From positions 1 to 36,128 of IMG/VR virus record IMGVR_UViG_3300047455_000348: a stretch of 36,128 nucleotides of DNA; one strand, given 5' to 3'. Source of the stretch: a virus. Positions 7,903 through 15,381 of this stretch are shown here, piece by piece. The notes under the pieces were generated by a model. It had not been told where the DNA came from and searched no databases. It saw nothing but the letters and a program-made list of their open reading frames with translations. Both the position numbers and the translations under genes were made by a program. Position 1 is the stretch's first letter, and each line of letters begins with the position of its first letter.

Positions 7903-7964
7903 ATCGTGCGGAAGCTGCGGTGCCAGGCGAAGCGGGCGCGGGTGTGGCGCGGGCGTCTTACACC
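7903..7964 (-). promoter_or_regulatory. Late promoter PV: palindromic activator box plus -10 hexamer
   Basis: The box GGTGTA-N12-CACACC (- strand) occupies 7941-7964, overlapping the 3' end of S. The hexamer CACGAT lies at 7908 to 7903 and its centre is 47 bp from the box centre, exactly as at PF. The sequence CCGCACGATA around the hexamer is identical at PF and PV. A start 7 nt beyond the hexamer coincides with the A of the V start codon (7896). Confidence 0.75.
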
Positions 7965-8416
7965 GAGTTCAGATGGGTGAATAGCGCATTGATGACGAGC
8001 TCGCGGTCGGCATCGGTGAAGCCGAGCAGCTCGCGCTGCGGGTATTCAATGGTGGGGCCGTCGCGATCGACGCGGTCGCGTAGACCGTACTGGTGGGTAC
8101 GGGCGATGCGCGCGACGTTGCCCATGAAACCGACCACCGCGGTGTCACCGTGCGCGGTGGCTTTCATCCACTTGGCGGTGGAGAGCTTGTCGAACATGGC
8201 GCTTCGGCGGATGCTGCCTTGGCGGGCGCGCCACTTTTGGGGTTTGCGCGGCGCATAGGGCGTGCCGTCGGGATTGGTCTGCGAGCGGATGCGCTGGCGT
8301 TGGCTGCGGCGCAGGTCGCGGGCGATGGCGCGCGCCAGGCGGCGGCGTTCCTTGGCTTCGAGCTGGGCGAGTAGGGGCGCTGCCCAGTCTTCCAGGGCTT
8401 GCAAGTCATCCGTCAT
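7958..8416 (-). CDS. S: Tail completion protein gpS
   Basis: 152 residues, the usual length for P2 gpS. It contains RRRLARAIARDLRRSQRQRI followed by NPDGTPYAPRK, the family signature. gpS-type proteins finish the tail and are needed for head-tail joining. Its start overlaps the end of R by 11 nt. Confidence 0.95.
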   Translation of the reverse strand: MTDDLQALEDWAAPLLAQLEAKERRRLARAIARDLRRSQRQRIRSQTNPDGTPYAPRKPQKWRARQGSIRRSAMFDKLSTAKWMKATAHGDTAVVGFMGNVARIARTHQYGLRDRVDRDGPTIEYPQRELLGFTDADRELVINALFTHLNSV

Positions 8417-8900
8417 CGGTCTCGCCCCATTCGGCGGCTAGGGTGTAGTCGTCGTCGGCTTCGGCGTCGCGCAGTAGTAGCTGCCAACGCGCGATAGGGC
8501 AGGCATCGCGCTCGAACCGTGACAAGACATGATCGACGTGGATATGGCCGCTGTCGCAATCGACCTTGGCGATCACGCGCTCGGTGAGTCGTACGCGCAG
8601 CGCGACGTCCACCGCTTGGTTGCTGAGGATCTCGGCCTCGAAGCTGACCGCCTCGCCGGGATCCGCGTCGGGTTGGTACTCGGCCAGCCACTGCAGCAAC
8701 GGCACCATGACGGTGTCGAGGTCATCGCCAAAGTCGGTCAGCACCAGCTGCGCGGCGAACTGATATTCGTGTGACAGGTTAGGGCCGCGTCGAAACTCGA
8801 GGCTGCCATCCTCGACGAAGGTCAGCAGCCTATCGGGATCTCGGGCCAGCCCCGGCACGGCGTTAATCAGGTGCGTGCGTAGCAGGTGGAGTTTTTTCAT
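8406..8900 (-). CDS. R: Tail completion protein gpR
   Basis: 164 residues from ATG 8900 (MKKLHLLRTHLINAVPGLAR). An in-frame ATG at 8930 would add ten residues, but the shorter start matches P2 gpR (MxKxxxLRxxL). The middle carries FRRGPNLSHEYQFAAQLVLT, typical of the family. It overlaps lysC upstream by 38 nt and S downstream by 11 nt. Its product acts with S in tail completion. Confidence 0.93.
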   Translation of the reverse strand: MKKLHLLRTHLINAVPGLARDPDRLLTFVEDGSLEFRRGPNLSHEYQFAAQLVLTDFGDDLDTVMVPLLQWLAEYQPDADPGEAVSFEAEILSNQAVDVALRVRLTERVIAKVDCDSGHIHVDHVLSRFERDACPIARWQLLLRDAEADDDYTLAAEWGETDDG

Positions 8901-9153
8901 CGGTGTGCTCGTGGCATTGGATGATGGCATCGACCTCGGCGGCGCATTGCGCCCAGGCGGCTTCGGTTCGCTCGAGCTGCTCGAGTAGTGCGCCGTTAGT
9001 CATCGGTGCGCTCGCGGGGAGGCTGCATGGGCTGGGCGTCGCGCAGCGCTTGACGATAATCGGCGGCGCCGGTGACGGCGGGGCGCTCGCGCAGGCGGAT
9101 AACAGCGTCAGGCAGGCGAGTACCAGCCCACGCACGTAACTCGGCATTTTCAT
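8863..9153 (-). CDS. lysC: Rz1-like outer-membrane spanin lipoprotein (LysC-like)
   Basis: 96 residues with a lipoprotein signal peptide. The hydrophobic segment LVLACLTLL is followed by the lipobox L-S-A-C (Cys 21), then a proline-rich stretch SAPPSPAPPII. It is the outer-membrane partner of the spanin pair that fuses the two membranes at the end of lysis. The gene begins in a different frame inside lysB and extends beyond it, the classic Rz/Rz1 nesting. At 96 residues it is somewhat long for the type, with a soluble tail overlapping R. Confidence 0.9.
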   Translation of the reverse strand: MKMPSYVRGLVLACLTLLSACASAPPSPAPPIIVKRCATPSPCSLPASAPMTNGALLEQLERTEAAWAQCAAEVDAIIQCHEHTDEKTPPATHAPD

Positions 9154-9466
9154 GGATCAGCTCCCGCAGGCGGGTGAGTCGGTTCGAGGCGGTGCGCTCC
9201 AGGTCAGCCTTCGTGTCGTTCAGTTGCTGGCGTTGCTCCTCGAGGCGCTGGGCGTTTTGCCACAAGGCGTCGATTACCAACTGACGCTGGGCGTTTTCGG
9301 CCTGGGCAGCGTCGAGCGCTTGCCGGGCGGCGGCTGCGTCGGTCAGCGCGGTGCGGTATTCCTGCCAGGCGAACCAGCCGCCGGCGCCGACTACCCCGGT
9401 GCCGATCAGCACCAGCCATACCTTGAGCGGTACGGCGCCGATAGCGCGCCCCAACAATGCGGTCAT
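8996..9466 (-). CDS. lysB: Rz-like inner-membrane spanin (LysB-like)
   Basis: 156 residues from ATG 9466, which overlaps the endolysin stop by ATGA. One N-terminal membrane helix (about residues 14-34, VWLVLIGTGVVGAGGWFAW) is followed by a long periplasmic coiled coil rich in A, Q, R, E and L. This is the topology of i-spanins. The C-terminal half contains LTRLRELIHENAELRAWA and LPDAVIRLR, common in P2 LysB proteins. Its partner LysC is encoded inside its 3' half in another frame. Confidence 0.92.
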   Translation of the reverse strand: MTALLGRAIGAVPLKVWLVLIGTGVVGAGGWFAWQEYRTALTDAAAARQALDAAQAENAQRQLVIDALWQNAQRLEEQRQQLNDTKADLERTASNRLTRLRELIHENAELRAWAGTRLPDAVIRLRERPAVTGAADYRQALRDAQPMQPPRERTDD

Positions 9467-9936
9467 GGGTCGAGCCCCCGCAGGCATAGCTTGCGCTCAG
9501 CGGCGCGGCGCTTGACCAAGCCGGCGAGCTTACGGCCCCCGCCGTAGACCCAGCGGTTGAGCTCGTTACAGGCGGCGCGCACTTTGCCGGCGTTCAGTCG
9601 CTTCAGCAGAGTCGAGCGGGCGAATTTACCTTCGCCGACGTTGTAGACGAACGAGGCCAAGGCCGCGCGACGCGCCGGGGGCAGCTCGACTTCGACGCGC
9701 TGGTCGACGGCGTCGAAGGCCGTGCCGAGATCCTTGGCGAGCAATTCCTTGCACCGGGCTTTACTCAGGGTCTGGCCCATATCGACATCGCCGGTGTGCC
9801 CGTAGCAGATGGTCGGGATGCCCACTGGGTCGCGGTAGGCCTCCGACCGGTAGCCCTCGAACTGGGAGACAACCGCCGTGGCTAGGCTGAGCGCGCCGGC
9901 GGTCCCGCCGACGATGAGGCGGCGTTTAAGACTCAT
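9463..9936 (-). CDS. SAR endolysin (lysozyme, glycoside hydrolase 24)
   Basis: 157 residues. It cleaves peptidoglycan glycan strands. The T4-lysozyme catalytic triad pattern E-8-D-5-T is complete: E27 (FEGYRSEAYRD), D36 and T42 (PTICYGHTG). Residues 7-24 form a weakly hydrophobic Ala/Gly/Thr-rich segment after two Arg, typical of a signal-anchor-release domain that lets the enzyme escape the membrane once it is depolarised. This suggests the neighbouring holin may be of the pinholin kind. It overlaps the holin stop by 11 nt. Confidence 0.95.
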   Translation of the reverse strand: MSLKRRLIVGGTAGALSLATAVVSQFEGYRSEAYRDPVGIPTICYGHTGDVDMGQTLSKARCKELLAKDLGTAFDAVDQRVEVELPPARRAALASFVYNVGEGKFARSTLLKRLNAGKVRAACNELNRWVYGGGRKLAGLVKRRAAERKLCLRGLDP

Positions 9937-10126
9937 CGCGGTTCCTCCAGCGCTTCCACTTGCGCACGTAATGCGGAATCAGCAAGCCGATCTGCAAGAC
10001 CAGGTAGAGCAGAGTCAGGGCGGTGACCCAGTCGGCCGGCGTCATGCCGCCCATGTATAAAGCGGTGACGAATGCAGGTGGGGTCGCCTTGAGGCTTTCG
10101 GTGGTGATTTCGAGCGGCTGGGCCAT
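9926..10126 (-). CDS. Small holin
   Basis: 66 residues from ATG 10126, with GAGG at 5 nt. Residues 33-54 form a single clear membrane helix ending in PHYV. A basic C-terminus (RKWKRWRNRDES) follows. It sits between X and the endolysin, the holin position of P2-like genomes. It is shorter than P2 Y (93 residues, three helices) and of a different class. Pairing with a SAR endolysin would fit a depolarising holin, but that is inference. Confidence 0.82.
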   Translation of the reverse strand: MAQPLEITTESLKATPPAFVTALYMGGMTPADWVTALTLLYLVLQIGLLIPHYVRKWKRWRNRDES

Positions 10127-10149
10127 GCGGTCCTCGAAGCGTTGGAAAG

Positions 10150-10362
10150 TCAGTCCCAGAGCTGCACGGTTGGCGCACGGCTGGGGGCTTGGGTGATCTC
10201 GGGCAGCATGACGGGCGTACCGTGAGGCAAGACGGGGCCGAGATCGGCCAGTCCAGGATTGGCCCGCAGCACGCGTTCGGTGACGCCGGCGGTGGTGCCA
10301 TAGATGCGATAGCAAATAGCGTCGAGTGTGTCGTATTGCCGTGCGTGGACCGTGCGGCTCAT
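10150..10362 (-). CDS. X: Tail protein gpX (LysM-like)
   Basis: 70 residues, close to P2 gpX. The motif QYDTLDAICYRIYG, then VLRANPGLADLGPVLPHGT and a final VQLWD, is the family signature. It is probably a LysM-like tail component. Its ATG overlaps the stop of L (ATGA). Confidence 0.96.
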   Translation of the reverse strand: MSRTVHARQYDTLDAICYRIYGTTAGVTERVLRANPGLADLGPVLPHGTPVMLPEITQAPSRAPTVQLWD

Positions 10363-10829
10363 ATCAGCTCGACCGTGCTATGGGGGCGCCCCTCGATCTC
10401 GCTGATTGCCCAGGCCGCATCGCGCCGGTAACTCTCTGCCGGCTCGGCGAGGCTTTCGCTACGCTCGCGCCCGCTGTTGGTGGTGTCGTAGTCGGCGTAA
10501 CGCTCGACCAGGCTGGCGTGCGCCGTGGAGTAGACCGCGCGGCGATACAGCGCTTTGAACACTCCCGGCGCTTGCCAGATTGGCACCGGCACGGCATCGA
10601 CCGTGTCATAGCCCGCCTCGACCTGTTTGGCCTGCCAATTGCGCAGCGTGCGATTGACCGTGGCCATGGCGGCAAGCAGGGCGCCTTCGATTCGCACTGC
10701 GGTGATGGTGCCGTCGAGGCGATGCGTGTCACGGAACGCATCGGGTTCGATATCCGGCCAGAAGCCGTTATTCGTGACGGGCTCGGCGGTGGTCGTGCTT
10801 GTGGTGCCGGTCGAAACGAAGCTGCTCAT
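10359..10829 (-). CDS. L: Head completion protein gpL
   Basis: 156 residues (P2 gpL is about 169). It contains NNGFWPDIEPDAFRDTHRLD and the VNRTLRNWQAKQVEAGYDTV segment of the family. gpL-type proteins bind at the portal after packaging to stabilise the head and receive the tail. ATG 10829 follows AGGAG at 6 nt. A 114-nt gap to M upstream holds no gene or clear signal. Confidence 0.95.
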   Translation of the reverse strand: MSSFVSTGTTSTTTAEPVTNNGFWPDIEPDAFRDTHRLDGTITAVRIEGALLAAMATVNRTLRNWQAKQVEAGYDTVDAVPVPIWQAPGVFKALYRRAVYSTAHASLVERYADYDTTNSGRERSESLAEPAESYRRDAAWAISEIEGRPHSTVELI

Positions 10830-10943
10830 CGTGGCTCCTGGTGCTGATCAAGAAGGGGGTGGGCGATGGGTCGAGGCCGCGCCCCTTGGGCTTGCCTCTA
10901 CCGTCGCGCCCCCTGACGTCGGCGTGCGACTCGTTGGCGACGA

Positions 10944-11609
10944 TCAGGCGTTGGCTTGATCGTCGGCGTTCTTTACCTCGCGCTCGAGGCGCTCGATGTC
11001 TTTCTTGACGCCGGCGCGGTCGTTGAGCTCCAGCGCCCGGCGAAAGTGCGTCAGCGCTTCCTGTGGCGTGCCCTCGGCGCGATGGGCGTTGCCCAGGGCC
11101 TTGTGCAATTTCGCGCGGATCTGGTCGTGCATGTCCGCGCCCGCGGTGAGGCGCTCGATCTCCTGGAGTTCCTCGAGCAGGGTGGCGTCATCTGCTTCCA
11201 GGGCGAGCGCTTGGTCGGCGGCTTCCTCGACGAGAATCGCGGCGGTGGAGCGCTGAAATTGATCGCCAGGCTCTAGCCCGTGGCGCAGGGCATAGCGGCC
11301 GATGCTCAACGCGCCCTCGATGTCGCCGACATCGATGCGCCAAAGCATGACGCGCATCAGCACCTCGTCTTGTGCGCCCTGGCCAGCTTCGAGCACACCT
11401 TCCACGTAGGCCGCGTAGTCGGGCAGGATCTCGCGCTTGATGGCGACCTTGCGCTCGATGGATTGCACCGACTTGAGCCGGCGGTAGTCCTCGAAGAGCT
11501 TGGCTTGCATGAAGTGATATTCGTCGCCCTGCATGGGCGCGTCGCCGGCGTCACGCGCCGCTTGTGCGGCGCTGACGCGTTCGAAGTGTCGACGAATGGA
11601 ACTGACCAT
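10944..11609 (-). CDS. M: Terminase small (endonuclease) subunit gpM
   Basis: 221 residues (P2 gpM is about 247). The YHFMQAKLFEDYRRLKSVQS, KREILPDYAAYVEGVLEAG and GDIEGALSIGRYALRHGL segments identify P2 gpM, which cuts DNA at cos together with gpP. The last third resembles TPR-like helical repeats (TPQEALTHFRRALELNDRAG). It starts 2 nt after the N stop, with a GGGGCG stretch as a weak ribosome site. Confidence 0.94.
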   Translation of the reverse strand: MVSSIRRHFERVSAAQAARDAGDAPMQGDEYHFMQAKLFEDYRRLKSVQSIERKVAIKREILPDYAAYVEGVLEAGQGAQDEVLMRVMLWRIDVGDIEGALSIGRYALRHGLEPGDQFQRSTAAILVEEAADQALALEADDATLLEELQEIERLTAGADMHDQIRAKLHKALGNAHRAEGTPQEALTHFRRALELNDRAGVKKDIERLEREVKNADDQANA

Positions 11610-11611
11610 CG

Positions 11612-12622
11612 TTACGCCCCGCTAGTGGTATCGGCATCGGCGAACTCGATGCCCTCGACCAGGCAGCCGAAGCCGTAATCCTCGATCACGTATGCATCGT
11701 TGCTGGACTCGTAATTGACGATGCGCTTGCGCTCCGGCTTCTCGACCAGGTGGCGGCGGCGCGAGCCTTCCTGCCAGTAAATCGAGAGGTTCTCGGTCGA
11801 GGTGATGAAGATGGCGTTGTCCGGCATGAACGGCACTTGCATGGCGTTCTGCCCGCCGAAGCGCTTAGCGGCCATGATCAGGTCCAAGGCGCGGGATTCC
11901 GTGGGCTGCTCCCATTCATTGATCTTGGGCAGGTACTTGTCGGTCATCAGCGAGCGGCCGACGATGGCGACGAGATCGGTGTTGTCGCGGTACCACGGGT
12001 CGATGAGGGAGTTGACCGCCTCGTACACCAGAGCGTCGAGGTTCTGGAATTCCTGCCCCTTGCCGATCTGGATGCCATCGATCACGCGCTCGGCGGCATT
12101 GGCGCGGTATTGCTGCAGCCAGCCGACGTTCACGTCCTCGAGCATCGGGTTCGCCGTACGGTCGGTCTGCTTGGCAGCGCTGGTGCCGTTGAGCCCGATC
12201 ATGATCCGATCGAGCGCTTGCTGGCGAACGATGGCATCGCGCACGCGGGCCTGAAAGTCCGGGAACTTGGCCCAGGCATCCAGCTTGGCCCAGCTCAGGA
12301 AGGTATCGAACTCGGTGGATTGGCAGCGGTATTCGTGCTCGTCCAGCTGGGTAGGATCGCTGGGATTGCGGTCACGCTGGCTGACGTCGGTGCGCCCGGC
12401 GATGGGGCCGCTGATGCCGAGCCCCAGCTTTTCACCAATCATGTCGCGCACGCCGACCATGTTGACGCGATTCAGGAACTCGCTGGATTCCTGGATCTTG
12501 GTTTCCAACGTTTGCTGCACCGACGGATCGACATCGAACGTCGAGAACGCGTCCGGGGCGCCATTCAGCTGCGCGAGCCGCTGGGCGTAGTTGTTCAAAA
12601 GTTTGCGGGTATCGTTACGCAT
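11612..12622 (-). CDS. N: Major capsid protein gpN
   Basis: 336 residues, close to P2 gpN (357). The opening MRNDTRKLLNNYAQRLAQLN and the KIQESSEFLNRVNMVGVRDM segment are typical of the P2-family HK97-fold capsid. P2 capsid protein is processed at its N-terminus by the gpO protease, so the first roughly 30 residues here may also be removed (known for the family, not visible here). It lies directly after O in the late operon. Confidence 0.97.
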   Translation of the reverse strand: MRNDTRKLLNNYAQRLAQLNGAPDAFSTFDVDPSVQQTLETKIQESSEFLNRVNMVGVRDMIGEKLGLGISGPIAGRTDVSQRDRNPSDPTQLDEHEYRCQSTEFDTFLSWAKLDAWAKFPDFQARVRDAIVRQQALDRIMIGLNGTSAAKQTDRTANPMLEDVNVGWLQQYRANAAERVIDGIQIGKGQEFQNLDALVYEAVNSLIDPWYRDNTDLVAIVGRSLMTDKYLPKINEWEQPTESRALDLIMAAKRFGGQNAMQVPFMPDNAIFITSTENLSIYWQEGSRRRHLVEKPERKRIVNYESSNDAYVIEDYGFGCLVEGIEFADADTTSGA

Positions 12623-12637
12623 GAGCGTCGGGATTCC

Positions 12638-13453
12638 TCAGCAGTCGGTTTCGATGGTGCCGTCGTCGCCGGTGGCGCGCTGGCGTGGGGTGTGGCGCGG
12701 CGTGCTGTCGAGCTGGGTATACAGCTCGTCGAAGCGGGTTTGCAGGGTGTCGTGCGCGGCTTTCAGGTCATTGAAAGCCGTGGCGCTGGGACGCGCGTTG
12801 AGGTCATCGGCCAGGGCCTGGTGCTTCTCGACGAAGAGTCCCAGGGTCTGCTCGAGCTCTTCACGAAACGCTGCGAATCCCGCCTCGCTTTTGGCGTCGT
12901 GCTTGCGAAACAGCGCCTTGACGCGCTCGGTGAGCGACGGGCCGGAATCTGTCGGTGGCTCGGCGGTGAAGTCGAACTCGGTCTCGATGGCGGCGGTAAA
13001 CAGGTTGTCCGGGCGTTGCTTGCGTCCGGCCAGCGGTGACTCGCTACCCGCGCCGGCGGCGAACTGCAACATCTGGGTGCCCAGCGAGGCGGGGGAGTCG
13101 GTGACGGCGAGCCCGACGAGATACGCCTCACCGGTGTCCGCGAAGTTGGGATCGACTTCCATCGACGTGTAGACCTTCTGGCGCTTGTCGTTGAGCGCCT
13201 TCAGGTCGTCGGTGGGATCGATGGCCGCGAGCAGCTGAAGCTTGCCGTCCTCGCCTTTCTCGGTCTTCAGCGCGGTGACGTCGCCGTAACTCTTGAACGG
13301 CCCGTCGGGCAGCATGCCGCGCATGTGCTCCAGATTGATCCGGCAGCCGTAGGTGTCGGGATCGAAGTTGTCGGCCATCTGTTGCAGCCAGGCGGCGCTG
13401 ATGTTGCGGCCGTCGGTCGTCGCGCCCTCGGTCGCGATGCGGAACCATTTCAT
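12638..13453 (-). CDS. O: Capsid scaffold and maturation protease gpO
   Basis: 271 residues from ATG 13453, with GAGG at 7 nt. The longer reading frame above it is not used. The N-terminal half is the serine protease. D14 (TTDGR), H43 (NLEHMRG) and S97 (VYTSME) align with the D19, H48 and S107 triad of P2 gpO. The C-terminal half is helical and charged (KALFRKHDAKSEAGFAAFRE onward) and corresponds to the scaffold. It is the first gene of the O-N-M-L-X-lysis-R-S operon and diverges from P. Confidence 0.95.
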   Translation of the reverse strand: MKWFRIATEGATTDGRNISAAWLQQMADNFDPDTYGCRINLEHMRGMLPDGPFKSYGDVTALKTEKGEDGKLQLLAAIDPTDDLKALNDKRQKVYTSMEVDPNFADTGEAYLVGLAVTDSPASLGTQMLQFAAGAGSESPLAGRKQRPDNLFTAAIETEFDFTAEPPTDSGPSLTERVKALFRKHDAKSEAGFAAFREELEQTLGLFVEKHQALADDLNARPSATAFNDLKAAHDTLQTRFDELYTQLDSTPRHTPRQRATGDDGTIETDC

Positions 13454-13489
13454 GAAGTGCCCTCGGGGTACGGAATGCGTATGGGCGTC

Positions 13490-13589
13490 AGGTTCCGCGC
13501 ACTCGGTGCCCGGCTCAACGCGGGCCGGGTGTGAGTCATGCCGTCTACACCGGGGCCTGCAATAGCGAAATCCCGCGCGCGGGTACGCT
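13490..13589. promoter_or_regulatory. Divergent late promoters PO and PP sharing one palindromic activator box
   Basis: The box GGTGTG-N12-TACACC occupies 13528-13551. On the + strand a hexamer TACGCT (13584-13589) and on the - strand a hexamer GAACCT (13495 to 13490) are both centred exactly 47 bp from the box centre. One dyad may therefore serve both directions, whereas P2 has a separate promoter element for each. The predicted PP start falls on or next to the P ATG (13597). PO gives a leader of about 30 nt with a Shine-Dalgarno sequence. Confidence 0.72.
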
Positions 13590-13596
13590 GGGCGCC

Positions 13597-15381
13597 ATGA
13601 CGACACCGACCCCCGACCTGGATACTCAAGACGCCTCGCGTCTCTCCGCCCGGCACCTCTACTGGATGGGGTGGCGCATCGCGCGTATCGCCGAATTCCT
13701 CGACCTGCCCCGTGCCACCATCGATAGCTGGAAGAAACGCGATGCCTGGGACGATGCCTCGCCCAGTCAGCGCATCGAAGGCGCGCTCGAGGCGCGCATG
13801 ATCCAACTGATCTGGAAGGACGCGAAGGAGGGCAAGGACTTCAAGGAGCTGGATCTCTTGGGGCGCCAGGTCGAGCGCCTGGCGCGGGTCCACAAGTACG
13901 AGGAATCGGGCAAAGAAAGCGACCTCAATCCGAACATCGAACGGCGCAACGCCGGCGAGAAGCGCAAACCCGCGCGCAACGATGTCGGCGACGAGGGCGT
14001 GATCCAAATCGTGGAAGCGTTCGAGGCCTCGCTGTTCGATTACCAGCGCGCCTGGTACCGCGCCGGCCAGCACGAACGTATCCGCAACCTGCTCAAGTCG
14101 AGGCAGATTGGCGCGACCTGGTACTTCGCGCGTGAGGCGATCGCCGACGCCGTGGAGACCGGCAAGAACAAGATCTTCATGAGTGCCTCGAAGGCCCAGG
14201 CGCACATCTTTAAGCACTACATCGTGCAGTTCGTGAAGGAGGCCACCGGCGTGGAGCTCAAAGGCGACCCCATCGTCTTGGCCAATGGCGCCGAGCTCCA
14301 TTTCCTGGGGACTAACGCCAAGACCGCGCAGGGCTACCACGGCGACACCTATCTCGACGAATACTTTTGGATCAACGGCTTCGAGCAGTTCCGCAAAGTC
14401 ACGTCAGGCATGGCGATGCACAAGAAGTGGAAGCAAACCTACTTCAGCACGCCGTCATCGGTGGCGCATGAGGCGTATCCGTTCTGGACGGGCGAGCGCT
14501 TCAATAAGCGCCAGAAGAAGGCCGACCGAGTGTTGATCGACGTCAGCCACGCCGCGTTGAAAGGCGGCGCTCGCGGCCCGGACGGTCAGTGGCGCCAGAT
14601 CGTGACCATCGAGGACGCGATCGCCGGCGGCTGCGACCTATTCGATCTCGATCAGCTGCGGCTGGAATACAGCGACGAGGAATTCGCCAACCTCCTGATG
14701 TGTGAGTTCGTCGACGACTCCCAATCGGCGTTCCCGATGATGACCATGCAACGCTGCATGGTGGATAGCTGGGACATCTGGCGCGACTGGAAGCCTTTCG
14801 CCGCGCGCCCATTCGGCGACAAGCCGGTGTGGCTGGGCTATGACCCGGCGGGGGACAACCTGGACGGCGATGGCGCGGGGCTAGTCGTGCTGGCGCCGGC
14901 GAAGAATCGCAACGATCGGCATCGCATCCTGGAGAAGCACCGCATCAAAGGACAGGACTACGAAGAGCAAGCGGGCTTCATCGAGCAGGTGACCCGACGC
15001 TACAACGTCCAGTTCATCGGCATCGATATCAACGGCATGGGCGAGGCGGTAGCGCAACTGGTCGCAAAGTTCTTTCCGCGCGTGACGCGCTATCGCTACA
15101 CGCCGGACAGCAAGGCGGCGCTGGTGCGTCAGGCACAGCACATCATCGAGCGCGGGCGTCTCGAGTTCGATAGCCGTGACGTGATCATCGCCCAGTCCTT
15201 CACCGCCATTCGCCGCGAGCTGACCGCGAGCGGCCGCCAATTCACCTTTACCGCAGGGCGCAACGCCCAAACCGGCCACGCCGACTTGGCGTGGGCGACG
15301 ATGCACGCTCTCAACAACGAACCCATCGACGTGCTCGCCGAGGGCGAGCGCGGCGGCGCCATCATGGAGATGTCCGAATGA
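13597..15381 (+). CDS. P: Terminase large subunit (ATPase) gpP
   Basis: 594 residues from ATG 13597 (P2 gpP is 590). It drives DNA into the prohead. Residues about 18-50 form a helix-turn-helix (MGWRIARIAEFLDLPRATID) typical of the P2 P N-terminus. The Walker A-like LKSRQIGATW is at about 166-175 and the Walker B TYLDEYFW at about 251-258. The nuclease-fold segments GYDPAGDNLDGDGAG and GHADLAWATMHAL lie near the C-terminus. No ribosome site is seen before the ATG. Upstream in-frame Met codons would overlap the activator box and are not chosen. Confidence 0.97.
   Translation: MTTPTPDLDTQDASRLSARHLYWMGWRIARIAEFLDLPRATIDSWKKRDAWDDASPSQRIEGALEARMIQLIWKDAKEGKDFKELDLLGRQVERLARVHKYEESGKESDLNPNIERRNAGEKRKPARNDVGDEGVIQIVEAFEASLFDYQRAWYRAGQHERIRNLLKSRQIGATWYFAREAIADAVETGKNKIFMSASKAQAHIFKHYIVQFVKEATGVELKGDPIVLANGAELHFLGTNAKTAQGYHGDTYLDEYFWINGFEQFRKVTSGMAMHKKWKQTYFSTPSSVAHEAYPFWTGERFNKRQKKADRVLIDVSHAALKGGARGPDGQWRQIVTIEDAIAGGCDLFDLDQLRLEYSDEEFANLLMCEFVDDSQSAFPMMTMQRCMVDSWDIWRDWKPFAARPFGDKPVWLGYDPAGDNLDGDGAGLVVLAPAKNRNDRHRILEKHRIKGQDYEEQAGFIEQVTRRYNVQFIGIDINGMGEAVAQLVAKFFPRVTRYRYTPDSKAALVRQAQHIIERGRLEFDSRDVIIAQSFTAIRRELTASGRQFTFTAGRNAQTGHADLAWATMHALNNEPIDVLAEGERGGAIMEMSE

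Noticed and set aside
10830-10943. A small gene or signal in the gap between M and L
   Set aside because: No frame with a ribosome site and no terminator or dyad of note is visible apart from the L ribosome site.
11750-13039. A 429-residue + strand open frame opposite the capsid and scaffold genes
   Set aside because: It is a mirror of the G+C-rich codon use of N and O. These are clear P2 homologues on the - strand, and the + frame has no recognisable motif.
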